This document shows positions 1-8,486 of a stretch of 64,000 bases of DNA, piece by piece (position 1 is the first letter of the stretch; every line of letters begins with the position of its first letter). The position numbers and the translations under genes are program-made. A model generated the notes under the pieces. It saw only the letters and a list, made by a program, of their open reading frames with translations, searched no databases and was not told the origin of the DNA. The DNA is from an uncultured Spirochaetaceae bacterium (lineage in GTDB: Bacteria; Spirochaetota; Spirochaetia; Sphaerochaetales; Sphaerochaetaceae): NCBI GenBank assembly GCA_944389065.1, contig CALXKZ010000053.1, positions 1 to 64,000 on the forward strand, read 5' to 3'.

Positions 1-223
1 TGCAAAGGCCATAGCCTGTAGGGCCTGCCTCATAGCCGATGAGGAAGCGGCAATCCTTGCCAAGCCCATATTCCTTCCTTGATTTCTCGATGTTCTTGAT
101 CATGTTCCCCACACCAGGCTCTATGACTGCCTCTGCGAAGAATGATCCCTCATTCCAGTCGAACATGCATACGCTGTTCGTGTCTTTATGTACATCCGCG
201 CCTACTGGGATTATAGTTTCCAT
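1..223 (-). CDS. IS110-family transposase, N-terminal part (runs off left edge)
   Basis: The reverse strand reads 74 residues from an ATG at 223 to the window edge. The start is set by a GGAGGT ribosome-binding site 5 bases upstream. The peptide opens METIIPVGADVHKDTNSV and later has LIGYEAGPTGYGLC. These match the N-terminal DEDD (RuvC-like) catalytic domain of IS110-family transposases, where the Asp of 'GADVHKD' and the Glu of 'GYEAGPTG' are catalytic. IS110 elements usually lack terminal inverted repeats, so the element end cannot be placed by eye; it should lie between 224 and about 340. The neighbour to the right is a damaged ABC operon. Family call is firm; whether the full gene is intact is unknown. 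Confidence 0.85.
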   Translation of the reverse strand, partial: METIIPVGADVHKDTNSVCMFDWNEGSFFAEAVIEPGVGNMIKNIEKSRKEYGLGKDCRFLIGYEAGPTGYGLC

Positions 224-378
224 AGTGACCTCCATCTTGCATGTGCTAAGGCTGCACATGCTGTTGAATTCTTTCTTTCCTCAGTATGCAGCCGAATTCA
301 CGTTTCCTGCAAAACCAAGGAGGTCACTTCATATTGTCTTATTTAGAAAATATAAAAGAGAAATAAAAGGAGGTTCTT

Positions 379-1688
379 ATGAAGAAATCATTATTTCTTT
401 CCATTCTTATCATTTCTCTGTGTGCTTCACTCTTTGCAGGGGGCTCACAGGAATCTACAGCAGAAAAGCAAGACGATGTCGTTACATTAACAGTGCTGAT
501 GAGTGCAACGACATAGACTCCGGAGGGGCCTCTTGCAGAAAAATACTTTGCTGAATTTGAAGCAATGTATCCGAACATCAAACTTGAAGTCGAAGGAGTC
601 CCCAACAACCAGGGATTGCAGAAGGTCACAACTCTTGCGGCTGCAGACTCTCTGCCTGATGTCTTCTGCAATTCAGAAACCTGGTATGCTAAGTTAGTTG
701 ACATGGGAATCTGTGAAGACCTGAGGCCATACCTGACCGATGAGGAATATAACAATATTGATGCATCAGTCAAAGCCGGTTGTGAAACAGATGGCGCTTT
801 ATATTGCTATCCTTGGTACTCATCTCCTAACGCTCTCATATACATAGCTGATTGGCTGGCTGAGGCTGGACTCGATGAACCTAAAACTCTCGATGACATG
901 CTTGAAGCAGCTATAGCACTCACAAAAGACACCGATGGTGATGGCGTGATTGATCGTTACGGATTTGGACTGATTGGCACCAACGATGATTCCGGAAGAG
1001 CTAGATTCATAATGATCATGAGATCCATGGGGGCAAGAGATCTGTACTGGGAAGATGGTGAATGGAAGACCGATGTAGGCAATGAAGCATCTATCGCAGC
1101 ATTCAAGTATTTTGCAGATCTGAAGAACGTATATGATGTCGTTCCTCCAGGCTCACTTGAAAACTCTTTCAATGAGAATGTGAATCTTTTTGCTATGGAA
1201 CAGATTGGAATGCTCCTGGCAGGATCTAATTCAATAGGGAAAATCTTCAATGCAAATCCTGATCTGAAAGAAGATGGCAAGATTGCTTCAGTTGGCATGC
1301 CAGTTGGAGTTACAACCTATACCCCAGCCGGTTATATTGGCTGGTCAATAAATCCTGCTTCTGAGCACAAGGAAGAAGCAATGACATTCTCATTAAGTTC
1401 ATCTCAGAAAAAGAGAGAGCTATAGAGTGGGTTGAGACAACGGGCAGAATTCCTTGCGGCACAGATGCGCTTGAAAGTTCTGAATATCTTCAGACTGATC
1501 TATTCAAAGGCTTTGTTGCGGGACTGCAGAACTCAGAATTCATTCCAGATGCACCTTTCTACGGTGAAATAAAGAATGAGCTTGGCAAGACATATCAAAA
1601 GCTTTTAATGGATCCTAATGCTGATATCGAAGCTGAAGTCAAAGCTTGCGGAGAAGCTATTCAGAGAATTATTGACAACAACAAATAG
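379..1688 (+). pseudogene. Broken sugar ABC transporter substrate-binding protein
   Basis: Family 1 extracellular sugar-binding protein, the capture subunit of a CUT1 importer. Translation starts at ATG 379 behind AAAGGAGG with a signal peptide ending 'SLFAGG'. Two lesions are visible. An in-frame TAG at 514-516 (codon 46) falls between VLMSATT and TPEGPLAEK. One base is missing near 1389-1391, after 'EEAMTF'; the downstream frame resumes as IKFISEKERAIEWVETTGR and ends at TAG 1686-1688. Restored, the protein would be about 435 residues, normal for the family. The middle carries a calcium-loop-like stretch (DTDGDGVIDRYG) common in these proteins. It heads an operon with two permeases. Either a true pseudogene or sequence error; two lesions here plus one in the next gene favour real decay. 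Confidence 0.85.
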
Positions 1689-1785
1689 TGGTTGTTTTGC
1701 ATATCTGCCTAGGTATTCTTCCTAGGCAGATATATCAATTCTGCATCAGAATACATTTGATACAGAGTTGAATAAAGGAGGAATC

Positions 1786-2676
1786 ATGCCATATAAACGG
1801 GAGAAAAAACTACAACAGAATTGGATTGGGGTGCTGTTTTCCACTCCAGCATTGGTTGTCATGCTGGCATTAGTAGTCTATCCAATGCTATATGGTATTT
1901 TCATCAGTTTCTTTGATACTAATCTTGTTTCAAAATTCGAATTTGTCGGACTGAAATATTAAAAAAGGCTAGTCCACGATATATCCTTTTACAAATCAAT
2001 ATGGAAAACGCTGATTTTTACATTCTTCACTGTTGCAGGAAGAACTATTCTGGCGCTCCTCTTCTCAACAATCCTTGTAAAAGAAAACATGCCATGCAAG
2101 AAGCTATTCCGATCAATTCTTGTTCTTCCGTGGTTCTTCCCTGATGTCGTAATCGGAATACTTTGGAAATGGCTTTACAACGCTAATTATGGCTTGCTCA
2201 ATTACATTCTGAAATCTTTGCACATAATCGAATCGAACATAGAATGGCTAAGCAACACAGATACCGTCATGGCTGCTGTAATTGTCGTATCCATATGGAA
2301 AGGATTTCCTTTCATGATGGTAATGCTTCTTGCAGCATTGCAGACAATCGATAAAGATCTGTACGAAGCCGCAGAACTTGACGGGTGTAATTCCTTCCAG
2401 CAGTTTTTCCATGTAACTCTACCAGGCATAATGCCAGTGCTTACAACAACAATCATGCTAGAAGTCATGTGGTGCTTTAAGCATTTTACTATAATCTGGA
2501 ATCTGACCAAAGGCGGCCCCGTTGATACCACAAATGTTGTCAGCATTGATATTTATAATACAGGCTTTGGGTATATGCGGTTCGGAGAATCATCTACAAG
2601 AGCAGTAATTGTATTCCTGATAATAATTGTTATGACTCTTGCCCAGAAATATACACAGCAGAAATTAAGGAAATAA
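1786..2676 (+). pseudogene. Sugar ABC transporter permease (MalF/UgpA type), interrupted by TAA
   Basis: First membrane subunit of the same CUT1 importer. The start is ATG 1786, set by AAAGGAGG 5 bases upstream. The first transmembrane helix (about residues 15-37) is followed by 'FVGLKY' and an in-frame TAA at 1960-1962 (codon 59). The same frame continues without shift as KRLVHDISFYKSIWKTL to the natural stop at 2676. The permease EAA loop (YEAAELDGC...TLPG, about residues 192-215) lies after the stop, so the truncated product cannot couple to an ATPase. A fragment restarting at ATG 2089 would lack the first two helices. Restored length 296 residues is normal. It sits 97 bases after the broken binding protein and 11 bases before the second permease. 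Confidence 0.85.
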
Positions 2677-2687
2677 GGAGAGAACTG

Positions 2688-3500
2688 ATGTTAAAAAGAA
2701 ATAGAATACCTGTCTTATCAATGATAATCATCATCTTAGGTTGTATTGCAGTTCTTGTTCCTGTGTATTGGATGATTGCAACCTCCTTGAAGCCTACTCC
2801 GGAAACTTTCAAGAATCCACCTACTCTTTGGCCTACAGAGATTTCCTTCGATGCTTATAAAAACGTTCTGGGCAATTATTCAGTAGGTACGTTTTTTAAG
2901 AATAGCAGTATTATAGTCATATCCTCTACTTTGCTGACATTGCTGGTCTCTACAATGGCAGGATACGGCGTTTCCCGTTTTAAATTCAAAGGAAGAGGAG
3001 CTTTTCTCGCATTTGTTCTTGTAACACAGATGTTTCCTTCTGTAATAATGCTGATCCCTTATTTCAGAATCCTGAAATTGTATCATCTCATAAATACATA
3101 TCTGGGAATAATAATAGTATACATTTCTTTTCAGACCCCTTTGTGTATATGGCTGATGTATAGTTATTTCGAAACAATACCCAAAGAACTAGACGAAGCT
3201 GCTTCAATCGATGGATTAAAACAGTGGGGGATTTTCAGAAAGATCGTCCTTCCATTGTCATTGCCTGGATTAGCCTCAACAGGGATATATTCTTTTATTA
3301 ACAGCTGGAATGAATTCCAGTTTGCAATGACTCTTACGACAAAAGACAATATGAAGACAATCTCTGCTGGTATAGGATTAATGATAGACGATACTATGAT
3401 CAACTGGAATGACATGATGGCTGCAAGCCTTCTTGCAAGCATACCTTTGATAATAGTTTTCTTCTTTGCAGGGTTGACAGCAGGCGGAGTAAAGCAATGA
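2688..3500 (+). CDS. Sugar ABC transporter permease (MalG/UgpE type)
   Basis: Second membrane subunit of the CUT1 importer, 270 residues, with the usual MalG-type six-helix hydrophobic pattern. The start ATG has AAGGAGAG upstream. 'MIATSLKPTPETF' after helix 1 and the EAA loop (DEAASIDGLKQWGIF...LPLSLPG, about residues 168-190) are diagnostic. The C terminus 'GLTAGGVKQ' is typical of complete MalG-type proteins. The gene is intact, while the two genes upstream carry stops and a frameshift, so it probably no longer works with its original partners. Codon use here, as in the two preceding genes, looks more AT-rich than in the uronate genes further on. No ATPase gene is present, as usual where one shared MsmK-like ATPase serves several importers. 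Confidence 0.9.
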   Translation: MLKRNRIPVLSMIIIILGCIAVLVPVYWMIATSLKPTPETFKNPPTLWPTEISFDAYKNVLGNYSVGTFFKNSSIIVISSTLLTLLVSTMAGYGVSRFKFKGRGAFLAFVLVTQMFPSVIMLIPYFRILKLYHLINTYLGIIIVYISFQTPLCIWLMYSYFETIPKELDEAASIDGLKQWGIFRKIVLPLSLPGLASTGIYSFINSWNEFQFAMTLTTKDNMKTISAGIGLMIDDTMINWNDMMAASLLASIPLIIVFFFAGLTAGGVKQ

Positions 3501-3561
3501 GTCTTTATCTCTATATAGGAATTCATCATGAAGCAATTTCTATTGCTTTCTGAAATTCTTA

Positions 3562-3622
3562 CCGTTTAAACTAATTGCCAGGATGAATATTTCCATATCC
3601 TGGCATTATATTCCGTTTAAAC
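3562..3622. promoter_or_regulatory. Twin CCGTTTAAAC boxes flanking a stem-loop, upstream of the GH43 gene
   Basis: Two identical decamers CCGTTTAAAC (3562-3571 and 3613-3622) lie 51 bases apart in the 155-base gap before the GH43 gene. Each contains the perfect palindrome GTTTAAAC. Exactly between them is a 9-bp stem (TGCCAGGAT 3576-3584 with ATCCTGGCA 3597-3605, 12-base loop). There is no U run after the stem, so it is a poor terminator. The symmetric layout suggests two operator sites on one helix face (about five turns apart). Which regulator binds is unknown. Confidence 0.45.
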
Positions 3623-3655
3623 GCTGTAATCGCAATAATCAGAAAAGGAGATATC

Positions 3656-5191
3656 ATGCTGATCAGTAATCCAGTTATCAGGGGATTCAACCCCGACCCA
3701 TCAATATGCCGCAAAGGAAATGATTTCTATATCGTCACTTCGACATTCGAATACTTTCCTGCTGTTCCAATCTACCATTCAACGAATCTTGCCGAATGGG
3801 AGCAGATAGGATTCTGCATCACAGATCCTAGAGATATTGATCTGTCTTCTTCGAGATCTGCAAAAGGAATATATGCACCTACTATCAGGTACAGGGAAGA
3901 GGATGATACATTCTATATGATAACAACGCTCGTGAAGAACGACTGCTATCATGAGAATGAATGCATCCTGATGAGTGCCAAAGATCCCGCAGGACCATGG
4001 AAGAAGCAGTATATAAAAGAAGCGGAAGGCATCGACCCTGCCCTCTTCTTCCATAATGGAGAAGCCTATTGCCTCGGCAATATGCGTCCGCATCCAGAGA
4101 ATCCTGCGGACAGAAGCAGGTGGATATGGATAAGAAGAATCGATCTGGATGAAGGAAAGCTTATAGGAGAGAGGAAGATACTTCTTAAAGACGGGGCTGT
4201 CCGTGGAGCGGCCTGCCCAGAAGGTCCTCACCTCTTCTTCAAGGATGGATTCTTCTATCTTGTGATCGCAGAGGGGGGCACATCACACAACCACGCGGTA
4301 AGCGTATTCAGAAGCACCGATATATACGGTCCATATGAACCAAACCCCAGGAACCCTGTGCTTACGCATCGCATGATGAGAAGAGAGAGCGAATTCAACA
4401 GCATCGGACATGCTGACCTGATACAGCTTCCAGATGGTTCATGGTGGAGCTCTGTCCTTGGCGTAAGGCCATACGAGGATCCGATGCTGAGGAATATCGG
4501 AAGAGAGACTTTCATCGTCCCTGTGATATGGGAAGACGACTGGCCTGTATTCGCTCCGGAAACCGGAAAGGTCGAAGCAGCATATGAATCCCCGATTGAT
4601 GAGCCCATAAAGCTGAGCAAAGCTGAGGGAACAGAAAAGTCTTTCCCTGATCAGCTTCCTCCGGCCTTCGAGACCCTTCGCGAGCCTTCATATTCGATAA
4701 AAGACGGAAAGCTTTCACTTCAGATAAACCAGTTCATGCTTACAGAACCGCATCCGGCTGCTTTTGCAGGCGTCAGGCAGACAGAGAAGGTATTTGAAGC
4801 TGAAGCAGAGATTGAATTCTCTCCAGAGGAGAATGAAGAAGCAGGCTTGGCTGTAATACTAAATCAGGAAAGGAACTACACCCTGGCAATCACAGCAGAG
4901 AGCGGGAAGACTATGCTGAGACTCTCATATGCAGGAGAGAAAATCGAGGAAGCTGAATGCTCCAGCCATCTTGTACTGCGCTTCACAGCAAGCGGCTTGG
5001 AGTACAGGGCATGGTACAGGAATCCTGATGAGAATGGATTCAAGGCATTCGGCCCTGTTCTTGATGGCTCAAAGCTATCAATCATGCAAGGGGGATTCAC
5101 GGGTGTTCTTTTCGGTATGTATGGCAGCTCAAACGGGAAGGAAAGCAGAAACAGCGCAGAATACAGCTATTTCAGATACAGAGCAGAATGA
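3656..5191 (+). CDS. GH43-family beta-xylosidase / alpha-L-arabinofuranosidase
   Basis: Cytoplasmic exo-glycosidase of 511 residues without signal peptide, starting at ATG 3656 behind AAAAGGAG. The N-terminal five-bladed propeller shows the three GH43 acidic sites: general base Asp in 'FNPDPS' (about residue 14), pKa-modulating Asp in 'EGIDPALFF' (about 127) and general acid Glu in 'PEGPHLFF' (about 189). A C-terminal beta-sandwich (about 320-511) is typical of the xylosidase-type subfamilies. It probably removes xylose or arabinose from imported hemicellulose or pectin side-chain oligosaccharides. It follows the broken importer in the same direction but has its own regulatory gap. Family is certain; substrate cannot be fixed from sequence alone. 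Confidence 0.9.
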   Translation: MLISNPVIRGFNPDPSICRKGNDFYIVTSTFEYFPAVPIYHSTNLAEWEQIGFCITDPRDIDLSSSRSAKGIYAPTIRYREEDDTFYMITTLVKNDCYHENECILMSAKDPAGPWKKQYIKEAEGIDPALFFHNGEAYCLGNMRPHPENPADRSRWIWIRRIDLDEGKLIGERKILLKDGAVRGAACPEGPHLFFKDGFFYLVIAEGGTSHNHAVSVFRSTDIYGPYEPNPRNPVLTHRMMRRESEFNSIGHADLIQLPDGSWWSSVLGVRPYEDPMLRNIGRETFIVPVIWEDDWPVFAPETGKVEAAYESPIDEPIKLSKAEGTEKSFPDQLPPAFETLREPSYSIKDGKLSLQINQFMLTEPHPAAFAGVRQTEKVFEAEAEIEFSPEENEEAGLAVILNQERNYTLAITAESGKTMLRLSYAGEKIEEAECSSHLVLRFTASGLEYRAWYRNPDENGFKAFGPVLDGSKLSIMQGGFTGVLFGMYGSSNGKESRNSAEYSYFRYRAE

Positions 5192-5209
5192 TTCTGCATT
5201 GTCACACAT

Positions 5210-5236
5210 CGGGTGGATAAGAAAAGCATCCACCCG
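5210..5236. terminator. Stem-loop between convergent GH43 and iclR genes
   Basis: Perfect 9-bp stem CGGGTGGAT (5210-5218) / ATCCACCCG (5228-5236) with a 9-base loop lies between two genes that end toward each other. The U run is weak on both sides, so it may be an inefficient or bidirectional terminator, or a 3'-end stabiliser. Confidence 0.6.
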
Positions 5237-5249
5237 CTTCCTGCATGAA

Positions 5250-6035
5250 TTATAGAGCAGTATAGCCAAGCATTCCGCTTATGCGGCTTGCTGTTTTCTT
5301 GAGCTCCGGTATAGTCCCCTCAATCTCATCAGCACTCATGCTGGATTCAAGTGCGCTTGTTGAGATGGCTCCGGCTATAGCTCCATCGGCACCGAAAATA
5401 GGGACAGCAGAGCAGTTGTCATTCGGAATGTATTCGTTCCGATCCCTGGCAACACCCTCTGCCCTGACCTTCGCAATCTCCTTGAGAAAGGCTTCCGGAT
5501 CGGTGATTGTATCAGGGGTAAAGGATTTAAGTCCGCCAGTTCTGTCAATCATAGCAAGAATCTCCTCATCCGAAAGCTCCGATAAAAGCACCTTGCCTAC
5601 ACCGGAACAGTGGAAAGGAACGATCTTTCCTGGAGTAAAATATGTGCGTGGAACCTGATTCGCATCGATACGGTCAATCATCAGGATATCATCACCATCA
5701 CGGAGAGCAAGATTGACATTGGCCTTCGGAAACAGACTCCAGAGGATCTCAAGACATGGCATTGCATATTTTCTGATCTCAAGAGCCTGAAGCGCCTTGC
5801 GCGAAAGCTTCAGGACTTTCAGAGACAAAGAGTAAAGCCCCGTTCGAGGATCCTTGGATACATATCCCGTTTCCTCAAGGCTCCTGAGAAGCCTGAATGC
5901 CATATTGCTGCTGCACTCAAGCTCCGAAGCTACATCCTGAATGGATACAGCCCCGGGAAGCGTTCCAATATAATCCAGCACCCTGAAGCTCCTGGCCACT
6001 GCGTTGATGGTGTATTTATCTCCATTATCAGCCAT
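5250..6035 (-). CDS. IclR-family transcriptional regulator
   Basis: 261-residue regulator with an N-terminal winged helix-turn-helix (INAVARSFRVLDYI... SIQDVASELECSSNMAFRLLRSL, about residues 8-60) and a C-terminal IclR effector domain (about 75-255) with the usual 'VPFHCSGVGKVLLSELSDEE' signature. It is the last gene of the minus-strand set dapA-like, garR, garD, iclR, starting 18 bases after garD. By location it is the likely local regulator of galactarate/glucarate catabolism; IclR proteins in pectin and aldarate pathways commonly sense KDG-type intermediates. The palindrome at 9442-9456 over the operon promoter is a candidate site. Ligand unknown. Confidence 0.9.
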   Translation of the reverse strand: MADNGDKYTINAVARSFRVLDYIGTLPGAVSIQDVASELECSSNMAFRLLRSLEETGYVSKDPRTGLYSLSLKVLKLSRKALQALEIRKYAMPCLEILWSLFPKANVNLALRDGDDILMIDRIDANQVPRTYFTPGKIVPFHCSGVGKVLLSELSDEEILAMIDRTGGLKSFTPDTITDPEAFLKEIAKVRAEGVARDRNEYIPNDNCSAVPIFGADGAIAGAISTSALESSMSADEIEGTIPELKKTASRISGMLGYTAL

Positions 6036-6053
6036 ACATCCCCGCTTTGCCGA

Positions 6054-7562
6054 TCAGGTAATAGGCGCAGGATTATCTATAATGAGATCGTTATACAATC
6101 CCAGAGCCTCAGCCTTGCTCTTCTTACCGCTTGCTACATCAAGGATCATGTTGTACAGATCGCGGCCTACATCATCTATAGTCTTGGTTCCTGTGACAAT
6201 GCCGCCCGCATCTACATCAAAGAGATCCGGCCACATCTCAAACAGTTCGGAGTGTGTCGATATCTTCATTACAGGGATCTCAGCAAGCGAATACGGAGTA
6301 CCACGTCCTGTGCTGAATACCTGAAGCGTGATACCGGAAGCAAGCTGTGTCGGCCCGCATACGATATCGCTGGCAGGGGTAGCCGCAAAAATAAGCCCAT
6401 GCTTTGACGGGAGTTCCCCTGGTCCTATGACCTCAGCTATAGGAGCGTGTCCGCTCTTTGCAATTGATCCCATAGCCTTCTCAACGATGTTGCTCAGACC
6501 ACCGGCCTTGTTGCCTGGAGTCGGGTTCGCGCTTCTATCCGCTCCCCCCTTCGCAAGGTATTCATCGTACCATCCGATTTCCTTCTTCAGCTTCTCGACA
6601 ACCTCTTCGGAGGAACAGCGGTCAGCAAGGAAATGGACTCCATCACGCACCTCTGTCACTTCGGAGAACATCACGGTCGCACCATTAGCAGCCAGCATAT
6701 CAAAGGCCCTTCCGATAGAAGGATTGGCGCTTATTCCGCTGAAAGCGTCAGATCCGCCGCACTGTGTTCCAACAATGAGCTTATCAAGCGGAAGCTCGGC
6801 ACGTTTCCGTTCGTTGAGCTTTGCGAGCTTTTTCTCCGCCATACGGCAGATAGAAGCTACCATATCGGAAAAACCATGGCATTTCTGGAGAACGAGGACA
6901 TTATTGTCATTGATCTCCTCTGGGGCAAGCACACGATCAAATGTCAGCTTCTCGCAGCCCAGCCCCACGACCATCAGCTCCCCGCCGAAGTTCGGATGAT
7001 GAATGAGATTCGATACATTGCGGATAGGGATATAGGCATCTGCAGCATTGATTGCGACACCGCATCCATATGGATGGATAAGCGCAGAGACACCATCGAC
7101 ATTGGGATACTTAGGAAGAATCTCCTTACGGATCTTCTCAGCAGCAATCCTCAGCACGCCCGCAGTGCACTGCACTGTCGTGGCGATGCCAAGCATGTTC
7201 CTCGTACCGGCATAGCGGCCTTCTCCATTATCATATCCAAGGAATGTCTTCCTTTCCGGAGGATTCGGATAGACCACGCCTTTGTTGCCGGGACGAAGGG
7301 ATGAAAGCTCCGGGGAAAGAGGAAGATCGATCATCTTCTCATTGATCCACTCACCTTTTCTGACATCTCTGTTGACAGTGCCGAGCTCAACACCATAGCG
7401 AATGACCCTGTCTCCCTTCTTCATATCCTCAAGGGCAACCTTATGCCCCTGGGGAACATCGGAAAGGACGGAGAAACCGAAACCGTCTATAACACTGCCT
7501 TTCTCTATAGCTGTCACAGCAATCGCGACATTATCGTCAGAAGATATCTGGATGAGTCTCAT
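6054..7562 (-). CDS. garD: Galactarate dehydratase (GarD, UxaA/GarD family)
   Basis: 502-residue cytoplasmic dehydratase converting galactarate (meso-galactarate) to 5-keto-4-deoxyglucarate. The N-terminal SAF domain (about 1-90, DNVAIAV... VPQGHKVALEDM) is followed by the large UxaA/GarD domain. GarD-type rather than UxaA-type segments are visible: LLGI-like 'NMLGIATTVQCTAGV', 'LPKYPNVDGVSALIHPYGCG', 'GLGCEKL', 'DRSANPTPGNKAGG' and the ending 'NPAPIT', all very close to enterobacterial GarD as I recall it. The conserved Cys and His residues of the iron-dependent family are present. The start ATG has GGGGGAAAGGG upstream. It is 18 bases after garR in the same operon, which supports the aldarate assignment. 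The second UxaA-type protein in the window (23430) is the altronate enzyme. Confidence 0.9.
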   Translation of the reverse strand: MRLIQISSDDNVAIAVTAIEKGSVIDGFGFSVLSDVPQGHKVALEDMKKGDRVIRYGVELGTVNRDVRKGEWINEKMIDLPLSPELSSLRPGNKGVVYPNPPERKTFLGYDNGEGRYAGTRNMLGIATTVQCTAGVLRIAAEKIRKEILPKYPNVDGVSALIHPYGCGVAINAADAYIPIRNVSNLIHHPNFGGELMVVGLGCEKLTFDRVLAPEEINDNNVLVLQKCHGFSDMVASICRMAEKKLAKLNERKRAELPLDKLIVGTQCGGSDAFSGISANPSIGRAFDMLAANGATVMFSEVTEVRDGVHFLADRCSSEEVVEKLKKEIGWYDEYLAKGGADRSANPTPGNKAGGLSNIVEKAMGSIAKSGHAPIAEVIGPGELPSKHGLIFAATPASDIVCGPTQLASGITLQVFSTGRGTPYSLAEIPVMKISTHSELFEMWPDLFDVDAGGIVTGTKTIDDVGRDLYNMILDVASGKKSKAEALGLYNDLIIDNPAPIT

Positions 7563-7580
7563 TCCCTTTCCCCCTTGATC

Positions 7581-8465
7581 TTATTTCTTGATTGAAACTT
7601 CGCTTATCTTCTCATAGTACCTTGCGAGGGCACTGTGATCTTCCTTCTCAAAACCATATGCCTTGAGAGACTGCATCATCTCCATCACCTCTCCTGTAAG
7701 AGGAACAGGGACGTTGACAGCATGTGCTGCATTAAGAGCATTTGTCAGGTCCTTGATATGGAGTTCAATCCTGAATCCTGGCTTATAGTTGCCATCAATC
7801 ATCATAGGAGCCTTTGCATCCATTACAGTAGAGCCTGCAAGACCACCTCTGATAGCCTGATATACAAGCTCAGGATCGGCTCCGACCTTCTTGCTGAATG
7901 TAAGAGCTTCTGCCACTGCTGCGATATTGCAGGCAACTACGATCTGATTTGCGAGCTTTGCAATGTTTCCGGCCCCGAGAGCTCCAACATATGTGACAGA
8001 ACCGGCCATTGCCTTAAGAAGAGGCAGGTACTTGTCGAATGTGGCCTTCTCGCCTCCGACCATGACGGAGAGTGTTCCGTCGATTGCCTTCGGCTCTCCA
8101 CCGGAGACAGGAGCGTCAAGCATATCGACACCCTTTGCTTTGAGTTCTGCACCGATCTTCTGGCTCTCAACCGGATCGATTGAAGACATATCGATAAGGG
8201 TGAAGCCCGGCTTCGCCGTCTCGATGATACCGCCCTTTCCAAGAACAGCAGTCCTTACATGCGGGCTGTTAGGAACCATTGTTATTGCCTGATCGCACTC
8301 TGCAGCGATTGCAGCTCCATTCGCAGCTTCCTTGGCACCGCATGATACAAGATCGGCTACAGCTTCCTTGTTGAGATCGCATACAACAAGCTCATGACCA
8401 GCCTTGATGAGATTCTTTGCCATCGGGCGGCCCATTATTCCAAGTCCAATGAATCCAACTTTCAT
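7581..8465 (-). CDS. garR: Tartronate semialdehyde reductase (2-hydroxy-3-oxopropionate reductase)
   Basis: 294-residue NAD(P)-dependent enzyme of the 3-hydroxyisobutyrate dehydrogenase family. It reduces tartronate semialdehyde to D-glycerate, the last step of the aldarate route before glycerate kinase. The Rossmann motif GFIGLGIMGRPMAKNL is at residues 4-19. The substrate signature DAPVSGGEPKAIDGT (about 118-132) and the catalytic Lys in 'GAGNIAKLANQ' (about 170) are present, and the phrase 'AIRGGLAGSTVMDAKAPMM' is near-identical to GarR. The start is fixed by AGGAGG 9 bases upstream. It lies between the aldolase-like gene and garD, exactly where the product of the aldolase would be used. 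Confidence 0.92.
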   Translation of the reverse strand: MKVGFIGLGIMGRPMAKNLIKAGHELVVCDLNKEAVADLVSCGAKEAANGAAIAAECDQAITMVPNSPHVRTAVLGKGGIIETAKPGFTLIDMSSIDPVESQKIGAELKAKGVDMLDAPVSGGEPKAIDGTLSVMVGGEKATFDKYLPLLKAMAGSVTYVGALGAGNIAKLANQIVVACNIAAVAEALTFSKKVGADPELVYQAIRGGLAGSTVMDAKAPMMIDGNYKPGFRIELHIKDLTNALNAAHAVNVPVPLTGEVMEMMQSLKAYGFEKEDHSALARYYEKISEVSIKK

Positions 8466-8486
8466 ATCGTGTTTCCTCCTGGTTGA

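Noticed and set aside
39..554. Open frame of 171 codons on the plus strand at the left end
   Set aside because: It runs antisense through the IS110 transposase and then out of frame through the binding-protein start; no family likeness.
5610..6407. 265-codon plus-strand frame
   Set aside because: Antisense to iclR and garD, which are clear real genes; composition fits a shadow frame.
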